From Myxococcota bacterium (lineage in GTDB: Bacteria > Myxococcota_A > UBA9160 > SMWR01): a stretch of DNA of 64,000 nucleotides. Of this stretch, positions 8,487 to 18,372 are shown piece by piece. The translations under genes were made by a program, and so were the position numbers. The notes under the pieces were generated by a model. That model searched no databases. It saw only the letters and a program-made list of their open reading frames with translations, and was not told where the DNA came from. The stretch lies in contig JBCCEW010000006.1 of assembly GCA_039030075.1 (NCBI GenBank), positions 62,001 through 126,000 of the forward strand. Reading direction: 5' to 3'. Numbering within the stretch: position 1 is the stretch's first letter; every line of letters starts with the position of its first letter.

Positions 8487-9056
8487 CTAGCCGGCGGCCT
8501 CTTCCTGGAGGCTGACCGGCCCGAAGCGCTCGGGGTACTTGCCGTCGATGTCGCCGTAGAAACGCCGGATCTCTTCCATGTCGCGCTTCACGTCGCCGGT
8601 GGTCCAGAGCGTCGGTCCGAGGCCTCCCACCTTGCGCGTGTAGTCGAGGAAACCCATCACGATCGGGACCTCCGCAGCGCGCGCGATCCGATAGAAGCCC
8701 GACTTCCAGTGCTCGGCCCGGCTGCGCGTGCCCTCGGGCGGCACCGTCAACACGAGGTCGGGTTGGCGCTCGAAGGCCTCGGCCATCTGCGCCACCAGGT
8801 CGTTGCGTCGATCCCGTTGCACCGGGATCCCACCGAGACGTCGCATGATGTTGCCCATGGGGCCGCGGAACAGGGTGTGCTTCCCCATCCACGACACCCG
8901 CACCCCGAACGACCAGGCGTGGGCGAGGAAGTAGAGCAGGTCCCAGTTGGTGGTATGCGGCGCCGCGATCAGCACGTAACCGCGCGCATCGGGGACGGCT
9001 CCCTCGGGAGTCCAGCCGGCCAGGCGCAGAAACCACTTCGCGAGGCGGATCTTCAA
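8487..9056 (-). CDS. PlsC-like 1-acyl-glycerol-phosphate acyltransferase family protein
   Basis: The 189-residue product contains the acyltransferase HX4D motif as HTTNWD (in VLIAAPHTTNWDLLYFLAHA) and the acceptor-binding PEGTRSR, with a second conserved block at MGFLDYTRK. These mark lysophosphatidate-type acyltransferases acting at the inner membrane, though this short subgroup is often uncharacterised. The start is a TTG at 9056 with AGGAG five bases upstream; no ATG fits. It precedes the acetyltransferase gene on the same strand. Confidence 0.82.
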   Translation of the reverse strand: MKIRLAKWFLRLAGWTPEGAVPDARGYVLIAAPHTTNWDLLYFLAHAWSFGVRVSWMGKHTLFRGPMGNIMRRLGGIPVQRDRRNDLVAQMAEAFERQPDLVLTVPPEGTRSRAEHWKSGFYRIARAAEVPIVMGFLDYTRKVGGLGPTLWTTGDVKRDMEEIRRFYGDIDGKYPERFGPVSLQEEAAG

Positions 9057-9111
9057 GGGGACTCCTGGGGAAAGCCCGAGTGTGGCGGGTTCCCCAGGGC
9101 GCGCAAGGCGA

Positions 9112-9594
9112 TCAGTCGGCGGGCGGCTTCTCGGGATGTCCGAGGGTCTCGGCGAGTTCGTTGAGGTCGTCCGCGAGCCCCAGGAACGCGTCGCGCTTGC
9201 GGAGGTTCACGCGGGCCGTGAAATCACCACCGATCAGCGCCTGGACCTGACGTCGGAACGCGACCATGGGGCCGACCATCTTGTGCGTGTAGGCGATCCC
9301 GATCGCGGTCACGACCAGGACGTAGAAGATCGCGATCACCGCACTCGTGGTCAGGTAGTCGTTCATCTGCGCGAGCAGCAGGCGATGGTGCGCATCCGAG
9401 GCGAGCGTCCCCTCGATCGCGGCGTAGAACCGACCGAACGCCAGATAGCTCTGGTAGAGCTGACCCGCACCGAAGACGGCCGTCACCACGACCAGCAGGG
9501 CCGGCAGGGCCAGCTGGAGGCGGGGCTCGATCAGAGAGTTCCGCGCACGTCTTCGAGTCTTCATCGCTTCCTCGCTGAAGGGCGGGCTCGACAT
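9112..9594 (-). CDS. two-span membrane protein with HAMP-like linker
   Basis: The 160-residue product has a short cytoplasmic N-terminus, a first membrane helix (LQLALPALLVVVTAVFGAG), a ~45-residue outer segment, a second helix (AVIAIFYVLVVTAIGIAY) and then a HAMP-like domain with the expected Pro (MVGPMVAFRRQVQALIGGDF, then NLRKRDAFLGLADDLNELAE). It is a sensor-like module without any output domain, resembling orphan HAMP proteins. The ATG at 9594 has AAGGA upstream; an in-frame TTG at 9630 is the alternative. It sits between unrelated genes. Confidence 0.72.
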   Translation of the reverse strand: MSSPPFSEEAMKTRRRARNSLIEPRLQLALPALLVVVTAVFGAGQLYQSYLAFGRFYAAIEGTLASDAHHRLLLAQMNDYLTTSAVIAIFYVLVVTAIGIAYTHKMVGPMVAFRRQVQALIGGDFTARVNLRKRDAFLGLADDLNELAETLGHPEKPPAD

Positions 9595-9658
9595 GGCTTC
9601 CTTCGGGGGAACGCCCGTCGTATCGGCCAATCGCGCGCCGGAGTGAAGCGGGAGGGGG

Positions 9659-10258
9659 CTATCCGAAGGCCCCGGACTCGGCCAGGTAGGAGGCCTCCTC
9701 GGGGCTGGAATCGCGGCTCAGGGCCGCGTTGCGCCCCGGGAAGCGCCCGAAGCGCCGAATCACGTCCTGATGCTCCCGGGCGTACCGCAGGGCCTCTTCG
9801 AAGCGCGGCCGGCCGGCGGCGGGGGCGTCGTCCACCAGCCGCGAGAAGCAGTCCACCGAGCGCTCCTGGTGCCCCGGATCCTCGGCGTGCATGAAGGGCA
9901 GGTAGAGGAAATGGCGCTCGATGGGCAGCAGCCGCAGGTCGCTGCCCTCGGCGAGCGAGCGCTCCGCCCAGCCCAGGGCAGCGGGGTCGCCCGCGAAGGC
10001 CCGCGGATCGCCTCGGAACAGGTTCCGGGGCAGTTGATCGAGCAGCAGCACCAGCGCCAGGCGGCTGCGCGGCGCATCCGCCCAGCCGTCCAGGTCGCCC
10101 GTCAGCGCCTGCTCGACGGCCGCCCCGAAGCGTTCGCGGCAGGCCTGGTCGAAATCCGGGTCGGGGCGGAACCAGCGCTCGCTGTGCTCGGAGTCGGACA
10201 GGCCGTCGCTGCCCAGGTCACCGAACCAGAACGCGTGCAGCTCGTCCGCGTGCAGCAT
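9659..10258 (-). CDS. DUF924 family protein
   Basis: The 199-residue product shows the DUF924 pattern: an N-terminal FWFGDL, the RWFRPDPDFDQACRERFG segment, LALVLLLDQLPRNLFRGDPRAF and FLYLPFMHAEDPGHQERSV. The family is a TPR-like helical fold, widespread in proteobacteria, without an established biochemical role. The ATG at 10258 starts just before the first conserved block. It is divergent from the selD fusion gene with about 170 bp between them. Confidence 0.85.
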   Translation of the reverse strand: MLHADELHAFWFGDLGSDGLSDSEHSERWFRPDPDFDQACRERFGAAVEQALTGDLDGWADAPRSRLALVLLLDQLPRNLFRGDPRAFAGDPAALGWAERSLAEGSDLRLLPIERHFLYLPFMHAEDPGHQERSVDCFSRLVDDAPAAGRPRFEEALRYAREHQDVIRRFGRFPGRNAALSRDSSPEEASYLAESGAFG

Positions 10259-10430
10259 CGGCGGTTGCGCTCCGAACAGAAGGTTCGCGTCACCCGCGAA
10301 CCCGGCGGGAGCTCCGCGCCGCAGTCCCTGTGCTGCGACGCCGTCCCCCCGTTCCGCGGCGCATTCTACCCGAGCCGGCCGGCGGGTCGGCCGGTTTGGA
10401 GCCACGGGGCGCCGGGATTACCGTCGCGCC

Positions 10431-12629
10431 ATGGCCGCGACTTCCGCAGACCTGGTCCTGGTGGGCGCGGGTCACGCCCACGTCCAGGTGCTGCGGCGCT
10501 GGATGATGGCGCCCGTGGCCGGGGTCCGGCTGTCCCTCGTCGTAGATCAGCCGGTCGCGGTGTACTCGGGCATGGTCCCCGGCTTCGTCGCGGGGGACTA
10601 CCGCGCGGCCGACCTGGAGATCGACGCGGGCCCCCTCGCGAGGCGTGCCGGCGCACGCGTCATTCTCGCCGCAGCGCGCTCGATCGACGCCGCAGCGAAG
10701 CGCATCGAACTCGAGGGACGACCGCCCGTGAGCTACGACGTCGCGAGTCTGGACGTAGGGGCCACCGTGCGCGGGCTGGACCTGCCCGGCGTGCGCGAGC
10801 ACGCGCTCGCTACCCGTCCGATCGCGACCTTCGTCCGCGAACTCGACGCGCGTGTCGCCGCGCTCTCGGAGCAGCCGCGCATCCACGTCGTGGGCGGTGG
10901 GGCCGCCGGCGTCGAACTCGCCCTCACGCTGCAGGCGCGCTTGCAGTCGCGCGGGCCGAAGCTCTCGTTGATCAGCGCCGGACCGCTGCTGGCGGGGACG
11001 TCACCGCGACTGCAGCGGCACGCGGCGGACCTGCTGCGCGAGCGGGGGATCGCCACGCGCGAGGGGCGGGTGGCGGCCGTTGGGCCGGGACGGATCGAGC
11101 TCACCGACGGCGAAGCGGTCGAGACCGACCTCATCGTCTGGGCGACGGGTGCGGCGCCGCTGTCGTTCCCCGACGGTCCCGGGCTTCCGAAGGATGAGGC
11201 GGGCTTCGTGCGCGTCACGCCCGAGCTCTCGGTCGAGGGCTTCCCGGAGCTCTTCGCCGCCGGCGACTGCGCTGCACTTCCCTTTGCGCCGTGGGTGCGG
11301 AAGGCGGGCGTCTATGCGGTGCGCGGAGGCCCCGTACTCGACGCGAACCTGCGCGCGCGGCTGCGCGGTGGTGCGCTGCAGCGCTATCGCCCCCAGCGCG
11401 ACTTCCTCGCGTTGCTCAATACCGGAAATCGCGAAGCGCTCGGCGCCAAATGGGGCTTCACGGCGCAGGGGGCGCGCGTCTGGCGGCTCAAGGACTGGAT
11501 CGATCGCCGCTTCATGGACCGTTTCCAGGTGCTCGACGCCCAGGGGCGGCCCCGTTCGTCGTTCCCGAGCGCCGAGTCCATGGGGATGGAAGAGATGGAA
11601 TGCGGCGGTTGCGCGGCGAAGGTGGGAGCGACCCCTCTCGCCGCTGCTTTGGCGCGTCTGCCGAAGGCACCCGAGGACCCGAGCGTTCGCCTGGGACTCG
11701 CCGAGCCCGATGACGCGGCCGCCTTCGAGCTCCCGCACGGCGACGTCGTGCTCGCCACCATCGACGCGTTCCGGGCCTTCAGCGACGACCCGTTCACGGT
11801 GGGGCGCGTGGCGGCGGTGAATGCCGTGAGTGACGTGCTCGCGAAGGGCGGTCAGCCCCGACACGCATTGGCGTTGGTGAACGTGCCCGAGAGCGATCCT
11901 GTCCGCGCCGAGGAGTTGCTCTTCCAGGTGCTCTCGGGCGTGCGCGCTGCACTGGACGCCGAAGGAATCACGCTGCTCGGAGGACACACCACGCAGGGGG
12001 AGGACCTCTACGTCGGCCTGTCGGTGACGGGGGTGCCCGGGGATCGGCTGCTGCCGGCGTCGGGTCTGCAGCCCGGGGATCGGCTGGTGCTGACGAAGCC
12101 CCTCGGTAGTGGGGTGCTGCTCGCTGCCGACATGCGGGGCGAGCTTCCGGGGCCACTGCTGGTGGCGCTACTCGCGGGTCTGTCCCGTTCGAACGCGGCC
12201 GCGGCCCGCATTGCGCTCGACATGGGGGCGCGGGCTTGCACCGACATCAGCGGCTTCGGATTGCTCGGACATCTTCGCGAGCTGTGCGAGGCGAGTGACG
12301 TCGCGGCCCGGGTCGCTGCGGCGGAGGTGCCGGGCTGGGACGGCGCGCGCGACCTGCTCGCGCGGGGCGTGCGCAGCACCTACCACGCCGAGAACGAACG
12401 CGCGCGGGCCGGCCTCGTGCCGACCGCAGATCCCGCACCCGTGGATCTCGCGCTGCTCTTCGATCCGCAGACCTCGGGCGGGCTGCTCTTCGGCGTCGCC
12501 GAGCCCGCGCTCGAGGGCGCGCTCCGCGCGCTGCACGCAGCGGGTGACGTGCACGCCGCGTGCATCGGGACCGTGCGCGCCGCGCAGGCCGATGGCATCC
12601 GCGTCGAGATCGCCGGCTCGGATTCTTGA
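10431..12629 (+). CDS. selD: FAD/NAD(P)-dependent oxidoreductase-selenophosphate synthetase (SelD) fusion
   Basis: The 732-residue protein has an N-terminal pyridine-nucleotide-disulfide oxidoreductase domain (about 1-375: LVLVGAGHAHVQVL, HVVGGGAAGVELALTL for NAD(P), FAAGDCAALPF for FAD) fused to SelD (about 385-732). The SelD part starts with ECGGCAAKVG, where the Cys and Lys match the catalytic Cys17/Lys20 of E. coli SelD. It continues with the ATP-binding DAFRAFSDDPFTVGRVAAVN and LGGHTTQGEDLYVG blocks and a C-terminal DPQTSGGLLFGV. SelD makes selenophosphate from selenide and ATP for tRNA-Sec; the oxidoreductase half may feed reduced selenium. The fusion is known in other bacteria. The catalytic position is encoded as Cys, not Sec. 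Confidence 0.93.
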   Translation: MAATSADLVLVGAGHAHVQVLRRWMMAPVAGVRLSLVVDQPVAVYSGMVPGFVAGDYRAADLEIDAGPLARRAGARVILAAARSIDAAAKRIELEGRPPVSYDVASLDVGATVRGLDLPGVREHALATRPIATFVRELDARVAALSEQPRIHVVGGGAAGVELALTLQARLQSRGPKLSLISAGPLLAGTSPRLQRHAADLLRERGIATREGRVAAVGPGRIELTDGEAVETDLIVWATGAAPLSFPDGPGLPKDEAGFVRVTPELSVEGFPELFAAGDCAALPFAPWVRKAGVYAVRGGPVLDANLRARLRGGALQRYRPQRDFLALLNTGNREALGAKWGFTAQGARVWRLKDWIDRRFMDRFQVLDAQGRPRSSFPSAESMGMEEMECGGCAAKVGATPLAAALARLPKAPEDPSVRLGLAEPDDAAAFELPHGDVVLATIDAFRAFSDDPFTVGRVAAVNAVSDVLAKGGQPRHALALVNVPESDPVRAEELLFQVLSGVRAALDAEGITLLGGHTTQGEDLYVGLSVTGVPGDRLLPASGLQPGDRLVLTKPLGSGVLLAADMRGELPGPLLVALLAGLSRSNAAAARIALDMGARACTDISGFGLLGHLRELCEASDVAARVAAAEVPGWDGARDLLARGVRSTYHAENERARAGLVPTADPAPVDLALLFDPQTSGGLLFGVAEPALEGALRALHAAGDVHAACIGTVRAAQADGIRVEIAGSDS

Positions 12630-12694
12630 CAAGGCCTCGCTACCTCCACTAACCAGACCAGATCCACGGGGAACTGAGGGGGCCACGAGATCGC

Positions 12695-13795
12695 GTGCCC
12701 AACGTCCGAATCGCCATCGTCGGGGTGGGCAACTGCGCCAGCTCGCTGGTTCAGGGAATCCGCTATTACCAGGACGCCGATCCGGCGACTGCAGTCGGTT
12801 TGATGCACTGGGAGATCGGGGGAATGCGGCCCCAGGATCTCGAAGTCGCGGCCGCCTTCGACGTCGACCTGCGCAAGGTCGGCAAGGATGTCGCCGAGGC
12901 GATCTTCGAGAAGCCCAACTGCACCCAGGTCTTCTGCGAGGGCGTCCCCAAGACCGGCGTGCGCGTCCGCATGGGGCGCGTGCTCGATGGGGTCGCCGAT
13001 CACTTCGAGGACCACGCCGACGACCGTCGTTTCCTGGTGTCGGACCAGGCCGAGGCGAGCCGCAGCGAGGTGGTCGAGGCGCTGCGCGACGCCCGTGTGG
13101 ACGTCCTGGTGAACTACCTCCCGGTCGGTTCCGAAGAGGCCGCGCGCTTCTACGCCGAGTGCGCGCTCGAGGCGCGCGTCGCGGTGGTCAACTGCATTCC
13201 CGTCTTTCTTGCCAGCGATCCCGAGTTCGCGAAGCGTTTCGAAGAGGCGGGCGTTCCGATCCTGGGTGACGACATCAAAGCCCAGCTCGGTGCGACCATC
13301 ACCCACCGCATGCTCACCGACCTCTTCGCGAAGCGCGGGGTGAAGCTCGATCGGACCTATCAGCTGAACACGGGCGGCAACACCGACTTCCTCAACATGC
13401 TGAACCGCGACCGCCTGGCGTCGAAGAAGATCTCGAAGACCGAAGCCGTGCAGTCGGTGGCGTCGGAACGCATCGAGGCCGACGACATCCACGTCGGGCC
13501 GAGCGACTACGTCGCATGGCAGAACGACAACAAGGTGTGCTTCCTGCGCATGGAGGGGCGGCTGTTCGGCGACGTGCCGATGCACCTCGAGCTGCGACTC
13601 TCGGTCGAGGACTCGCCGAACTCGGCGGGCGTGTCGATCGACGCGATCCGCTGCGCGAAGCTCGCCGCCGACCGCGGCCAGGGCGGGGTCGTCGAGGGGC
13701 CCTCGGCCTTCTTCATGAAGCACCCGCCGCGTCAGTGGAACGACGACGAAGCGCACCGCCGCACCGAGGCCTTCGTGCGCGGCGAGGACGACTAG
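12695..13795 (+). CDS. ino1: inositol-3-phosphate synthase
   Basis: The 366-residue product matches the short bacterial/archaeal myo-inositol-1-phosphate synthase type: NAD-binding AIVGVGNCASSLVQGI at the N-terminus, PKTGVRVRMGRVLDG, VVNCIPVFLASDPEF, GDDIKAQLGATITHR and QLNTGGNTDFLNML. The enzyme converts glucose 6-phosphate to inositol 3-phosphate. The start is GTG at 12695. It follows the selD fusion on the same strand, 65 bp apart, and its stop codon shares a CTAG with the convergent epimerase gene. Confidence 0.93.
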   Translation: MPNVRIAIVGVGNCASSLVQGIRYYQDADPATAVGLMHWEIGGMRPQDLEVAAAFDVDLRKVGKDVAEAIFEKPNCTQVFCEGVPKTGVRVRMGRVLDGVADHFEDHADDRRFLVSDQAEASRSEVVEALRDARVDVLVNYLPVGSEEAARFYAECALEARVAVVNCIPVFLASDPEFAKRFEEAGVPILGDDIKAQLGATITHRMLTDLFAKRGVKLDRTYQLNTGGNTDFLNMLNRDRLASKKISKTEAVQSVASERIEADDIHVGPSDYVAWQNDNKVCFLRMEGRLFGDVPMHLELRLSVEDSPNSAGVSIDAIRCAKLAADRGQGGVVEGPSAFFMKHPPRQWNDDEAHRRTEAFVRGEDD

Positions 13796-14832
13796 CGGCT
13801 CGCCGAGGCCCCGATGTCTGCGGCGGCGAGGAGCCCGGCTTCCTCGGGCGTCAGGTGCCCGGTCTCGTAGAGCCAGCGAATCGTCTCGCGGTAGGTCTCG
13901 CGGCCATCGCGAAACGCGATCTCCATGGCCTCGACGTTCGGTGAGGTGACCACCCCCGGCCACTGGGTGGCCAGCTGCATGGCTTCGCGGGAGAGCGGGA
14001 AGTCGAAGGGAACGACGCGCTTGACCACGTCGGCCGCGTTTCCGATCACGCGCAGCAGCGGGCCCGGGACGGTCATACGCCGCACCCGCCTACCGGTGAG
14101 TTCGTCCATCAGCGCGATCAGCTCGGGCCAGGGCAGGTAGAAGCCGCCCACGACGTAGCGTCCCGGCGCGCTCTCGGGCTCGACCAGGCGCGCGACGATC
14201 TCGGCGAGATCGCGCACGTCCGAGATCTCCATGCCGCCCGTCGTGTCGACCATCGCGTCGCGGATGAAGGTGCGCACCGTGTGGTTGCTCTCGCTGAGGC
14301 CGGGATCGTCGGGCCCGAGGATCCCGACCGGATACAGCGTGCGGATCGGTGCGCCTGCCTGCTGGAGCTGACGGACGAACGCCTCGCCTTCGGCCTTGGA
14401 GCGCGAGTAGGCGTTGTCGGGCCGCGCCAGCGGGGAGTTCTGGGAGACGGGCGGTCCGCCCGGCGTGACGAGCGCGCCGATGCTCGAGATGTGCACGATC
14501 GCGCCCAGTCCGCGCTCGTGGGCGCCTCCGATCACCAACTCGACGGCCCGTACGTTCGTGGCCTCGACTTCGTCCGCTCGCCGGGCTTCGATCGCCACGA
14601 CGGCGGCGGCGTGGATGACCGCATCGACCCCGTCCAGGGCCTTCGCCACCACGTCCGGGTCGGTGACGTCGCCCACGACGATTTCACGGGGGCGCTCGCC
14701 GCGGGCGTTCAGCACCCGCTCGACCTTGCCCTGGCTCCGCGCCAGCACCCGCGTGGTGTGCCCCCGGGCATGCAGCGCGGCCACGCTGAAGCAGCCCAGG
14801 AAGCCTGTCGCTCCCGTGACCAGGACGTGCAT
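13792..14832 (-). CDS. NAD-dependent epimerase/dehydratase (extended SDR)
   Basis: The 346-residue protein is an extended short-chain dehydrogenase: VLVTGATGFLGCFSVAALHA is the nucleotide-binding glycine motif, VIHAAAVVAIE follows, and NAYSRSKAEGEAFV carries the catalytic YxxxK. Its closest look is dihydroflavonol-4-reductase/cholesterol-dehydrogenase-like SDRs, whose substrates vary widely. The ATG at 14832 fits the conserved N-terminus. The stop overlaps the inositol synthase stop by four bases. Confidence 0.87.
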   Translation of the reverse strand: MHVLVTGATGFLGCFSVAALHARGHTTRVLARSQGKVERVLNARGERPREIVVGDVTDPDVVAKALDGVDAVIHAAAVVAIEARRADEVEATNVRAVELVIGGAHERGLGAIVHISSIGALVTPGGPPVSQNSPLARPDNAYSRSKAEGEAFVRQLQQAGAPIRTLYPVGILGPDDPGLSESNHTVRTFIRDAMVDTTGGMEISDVRDLAEIVARLVEPESAPGRYVVGGFYLPWPELIALMDELTGRRVRRMTVPGPLLRVIGNAADVVKRVVPFDFPLSREAMQLATQWPGVVTSPNVEAMEIAFRDGRETYRETIRWLYETGHLTPEEAGLLAAADIGASASR

Positions 14833-14910
14833 CGGCGCGCAGTCTAGCGGCTGGCTCCGCACGGGCCGCTGGCCCGCGACGCTGCCGCCAAACGCGTCTA
14901 CAGCCTATCG

Positions 14911-14939
14911 TTGGCGTGGCCGAAGCAGTCCCCGATAGA
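14911..14939 (+). promoter_or_regulatory. candidate promoter of glnS
   Basis: TTGGCG (14911-14916) and GATAGA (14934-14939) are separated by exactly 17 bp and lie 30 bp before the glnS start. Both boxes are only partial matches to the sigma-70 consensus. Confidence 0.35.
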
Positions 14940-14968
14940 CTCGGGCGCCGCTCCGAGCCGAGGAGACC

Positions 14969-16663
14969 ATGGCCGATTCTTCAGCGCCGAACCCGCCCAA
15001 CGATTTCATCCGCAGCATCATCGCCGCGGATCTCGCGGCGGGAAAGAACGGGGGCCGCGTCGTGACGCGCTTCCCCCCCGAGCCGAACGGCTATCTCCAC
15101 ATCGGTCACGCGAAGTCGATCTGTCTGAACTTCGGCGTCGCGGGCGAGAACGAGGGGGTCTGCCACCTCCGCTTCGACGATACGAACCCGACGGCCGAGG
15201 AAGTCGAGTACGTCGATTCGATCCGCGACGACGTTCGCTGGCTCGGGTTCGACTGGGGCGATCACCAGTACTACGCCTCCAACTACTTCGAGCCGCTGCA
15301 TGCCTTCGCCGTCCAGCTGATCGAGAAGGGGAAGGCCTACGTCTGCGATCTCTCGAGCGAAGAGATCGCGGCGCGTCGCGGCTCGCTCACCGAGCCCGGC
15401 GAGAACAGTCCCTACCGCGATCGCTCCGTGGAGGAGAACCTCGACCTCTTCGCCCGCATGAAGGCTGGCGAGTTCGACAACGGCGAGCGCACGCTGCGCG
15501 CGAAGATCGACATGGGGTCGCCGAACCTGACGCTGCGCGATCCGATCCTCTACCGCGTGCACAAGCATCCGCACCACCGCACCGGGGACGCGTGGTGCAT
15601 CTACCCGATGTACGACTTCGCGCACTGTCTTTCGGATTCGATCGAGGGCATCACCCACTCGCTCTGCACCCTCGAGTTCGTCGACCACCGCGCGCTCTAC
15701 GACTGGATCCTCGACGAGCTGGACGTCGAGTGTCACCCGCAGCAGATCGAGTTCGCGCGCCTGAATCTCTCGCACACCGTGATGAGCAAGCGCGTACTGC
15801 GCAGCCTCGTCGAGCAGGGGCACGTGCGCGGCTGGGACGATCCGCGCATGCCGACGATCTCGGGGATCCGCCGGCGCGGCTACCCGCCGACGGCGATGCG
15901 GCGCTTTTGCACCGAGGTGGGCATCGCGAAGCGCGACAACACCATCCAGCTGGCGCGCCTGGAGGCGTCGGTCCGCGAAGAGCTGAATCGCACGGCGCCG
16001 CGCCGCATGGCGGTGTTGCGCCCGCTGAAGCTGGTGATCGAGAACTACCCCGAGGGCCAGAGCGAGACGCTCACGGCGATCAACAACCCCGAGGACCCGT
16101 CCGCGGGCACCCGAGAGGTTCCCTTCTCACGCGAGATCTACATCGAGCGCGAGGACTTCCTCGAGGATCCGCCGAAGAAGTTCTTCCGACTCGCGCCCGG
16201 TCGCGAGGTGCGCTTGCGCTACGCCTACTTCGTCACCTGTACCGAGGTCGTGAAGGACGCGGAGGGCGAGATCGTCGAGCTTCGCTGCACGTACGATCCC
16301 GAGACCCGCGGCGGCGATGCGCCGGACGGACGCAAGGTGAAGGGGACGCTCCACTGGGTGTCGGCGGAGCATGCGATTCCGGCCGAGGTGCGCCTCTACG
16401 AGACGCTCTTCAGCGTCGAGAACCCGATGGACGTGCCCGAGGGCGAGGACTTCACGGTCCACCTGAACCCGAACTCGCTTGAGGTCCTCGAGGAGGCGCG
16501 ACTCGAGCCGGCGCTTGCCGCTCCCGAAGTCGGGCGCCGCGTGCAGTTCGAACGCCACGGCTACTTCTGCGCCGATCCCGATTCCACCGGTGACACGGCG
16601 GTCTGGAACCGCGCGGTCACGCTCCGCGACACCTGGGCCAAGGTGAAGGGCAAAGGGAAGTAG
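14969..16663 (+). CDS. glnS: glutaminyl-tRNA synthetase
   Basis: The 564-residue product is a class I aminoacyl-tRNA synthetase of the GlnRS type: [17 protein letters not shown] holds the HIGH signature, [15 protein letters not shown] follows, and [12 protein letters not shown] carries the KMSKS equivalent (MSK). The full-length C-terminal beta-barrel anticodon-binding region is present (about 350-550). It charges tRNA-Gln directly. AGGAG precedes the ATG. Confidence 0.96.
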   Translation: MADSSAPNPPNDFIRSIIAADLAAGKNGGRVVTRFPPEPNGYLHIGHAKSICLNFGVAGENEGVCHLRFDDTNPTAEEVEYVDSIRDDVRWLGFDWGDHQYYASNYFEPLHAFAVQLIEKGKAYVCDLSSEEIAARRGSLTEPGENSPYRDRSVEENLDLFARMKAGEFDNGERTLRAKIDMGSPNLTLRDPILYRVHKHPHHRTGDAWCIYPMYDFAHCLSDSIEGITHSLCTLEFVDHRALYDWILDELDVECHPQQIEFARLNLSHTVMSKRVLRSLVEQGHVRGWDDPRMPTISGIRRRGYPPTAMRRFCTEVGIAKRDNTIQLARLEASVREELNRTAPRRMAVLRPLKLVIENYPEGQSETLTAINNPEDPSAGTREVPFSREIYIEREDFLEDPPKKFFRLAPGREVRLRYAYFVTCTEVVKDAEGEIVELRCTYDPETRGGDAPDGRKVKGTLHWVSAEHAIPAEVRLYETLFSVENPMDVPEGEDFTVHLNPNSLEVLEEARLEPALAAPEVGRRVQFERHGYFCADPDSTGDTAVWNRAVTLRDTWAKVKGKGK

Positions 16664-16666
16664 GGA

Positions 16667-17311
16667 TCAGACCCCGGGCATCGGGGACTGGGTCGTCTGG
16701 CGGCAATCGGCCTCGACCCGCAGCTGGGTCTGGCCCGTCGCGGGGGCAGCGTCGTCGGCCTGGACGTGTACGGCACCGCTCCAACGGAGCTTCCCACCCG
16801 CGAAGGGAGCGTCGAATTCTTCGACGCTGCGCCAGCGTCGCTCTCCGTCGGTGAACTGGATCGGTCCGCGCTGGTAGTGGCTGCCCTTGCTGGTGACGTG
16901 GAGGGTCGGTTCGCGGCGGTCCGGACCCTGTCGCGCGCTCAGCGTCCAGACGTCGCGAACGCTCGGCCCGGCGAACGTCTCGCAGCGGGTGATCGTGAGC
17001 TCGAAGCGCTCGCCGTCGACCTCGACGACCGCGGTGCCCTTTGGACCGTGTTCCGCGAGGAACGCGGAGCGGGCGCGGTCGGCTTCGGCCTGGCGGTTCT
17101 GATTCTCCTGGCGCGCCGCGCCCCCCAGCATCTGCTCGAGCTGTTGCGCTTGCTTCGGATCCATCCCCTGCGCCTTCAGCATCTCCATCGCGCGCTTCAG
17201 CTCTTCCGCCTGCTCGGCAGAGAGACCGTCGCTGCCCGACTGGGCCGCGCTCGGGAGCGGGGCAAGAATCAGAAACACGCTGAGCAGAGCAATCGCCACA
17301 GGGGTACGCAT
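16667..17311 (-). CDS. secreted coiled-coil/beta protein of unknown function
   Basis: The 214-residue product has a signal peptide (MRTPVAIALLSVFLILAPLP then SAAQ). A helical Gln/Glu-rich part follows (about 30-85, LSAEQAEELKRAMEMLKAQG), then a C-terminal beta-rich domain with two cysteines (TRCETF and ADCRQT) that could form a disulfide. I do not recognise the family. It ends three bases after the convergent glnS gene. Confidence 0.72.
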   Translation of the reverse strand: MRTPVAIALLSVFLILAPLPSAAQSGSDGLSAEQAEELKRAMEMLKAQGMDPKQAQQLEQMLGGAARQENQNRQAEADRARSAFLAEHGPKGTAVVEVDGERFELTITRCETFAGPSVRDVWTLSARQGPDRREPTLHVTSKGSHYQRGPIQFTDGERRWRSVEEFDAPFAGGKLRWSGAVHVQADDAAPATGQTQLRVEADCRQTTQSPMPGV

Positions 17312-17432
17312 CGAGGTCTCCTTCGGTGGGCCCGTCCGTGAGCCCGGACGTCAGGAAACCCCATCGCAGGTCGAACCCCTGTGTTGCAGTTCACAGCGGT
17401 TTCTGCAGCGGCGCGCAACCGCGCGGGGAGGA

Positions 17433-18257
17433 TCAGCCGATCGAGTTCGCGTAGTGGTCGAGGATCGGCAGGATCTTGTCGCGGGGCGCGGGCGGTAGGC
17501 CGAGCACCACCCGGTTCGCGCCCGCATCCTGGTAGCGGCTCCAGTCGTCGACCGCCGCGCCGTAGATCGAGACCTCGCCCGGCCCGCGGCCGGCTTCCTC
17601 GGCGAGCTTCCGGTACTCGGGGATCTGGGTGACGAGTTCGTCGTCGCGACCGCCGATCGGGATCCAGCCATTGCCATAGCGGGCGGCGCGCTTCGCGCCG
17701 CCGGGGAAGGCGCCACCGACGTGGATCGGCGGGTGCGGCTTCTGCACCGGCTTCGGCCACATGAAGATCGGATCGAAGTCGACGCGCTTCCCGTGATACT
17801 CGGCCTCTTCCCCGGTCCAGATCGCCTGCATGGCTTCGATGCGCTCGCGCATCAGGCCGAAGCGCCCCTCGAAGGGCGTGCCGTGGTTGTTCATCTCTTC
17901 TTCGTTCCAGCCGGCGCCGATGCCGAACAGGAAGCGTCCCTGGGAGATGACGTCGAGCGAGGCCACCTCTTTCGCGGTGTGGATCGGGTCGCGCTGGATG
18001 ACCAGGCAGATGCCCGTGGCGAGCTTGATGCGTTGGGTCACGGCCGCTGCGGCAGAGAGCGCCACGAAGGGGTCGAGCGAGTCGTAGTACATCTTCGGCA
18101 GCTCGGCGCCGCCGGGCCACGGCGACTTCCGCGACGTCGGAATGTGGGAGTGCTCGGCCACCCACAGCGACTCGAGCCCGCGGTTCTCGGCCTCGAGGGC
18201 GAGCTCCGGGAGCGGGATGGCGTAGTCGGTCGGGAAGATCATGATGCCGGTGTGCAT
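17433..18257 (-). CDS. LLM-class (luciferase-like) flavin/F420-dependent oxidoreductase
   Basis: The 274-residue product has the luciferase-like TIM-barrel signature: RGLESLWVAEHSHIP, KLATGICLVIQRDP, SQGRFLFGIGAGWNEEEMNN, then PKPVQKPHPPIHVGG. The pattern is that of the TIGR03619-type F420-dependent group common in actinobacteria and lipid-degrading deltaproteobacteria. The substrate is unknown. It is divergent from the thiolase-DUF35 pair with 115 bp between, so a link to that lipid pathway is plausible. Confidence 0.85.
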   Translation of the reverse strand: MHTGIMIFPTDYAIPLPELALEAENRGLESLWVAEHSHIPTSRKSPWPGGAELPKMYYDSLDPFVALSAAAAVTQRIKLATGICLVIQRDPIHTAKEVASLDVISQGRFLFGIGAGWNEEEMNNHGTPFEGRFGLMRERIEAMQAIWTGEEAEYHGKRVDFDPIFMWPKPVQKPHPPIHVGGAFPGGAKRAARYGNGWIPIGGRDDELVTQIPEYRKLAEEAGRGPGEVSIYGAAVDDWSRYQDAGANRVVLGLPPAPRDKILPILDHYANSIG

Positions 18258-18372
18258 CGGGGCCTCCGTGGCGGTTTGGCGGCGCGCGGTTCGGCGCTCA
18301 TCCTAGACCGCGGTGGCAGGCTTTGGGTAGCCGCGACTACCGTCGCCAGCGAGGAGGCCACGAAGAATCGAC

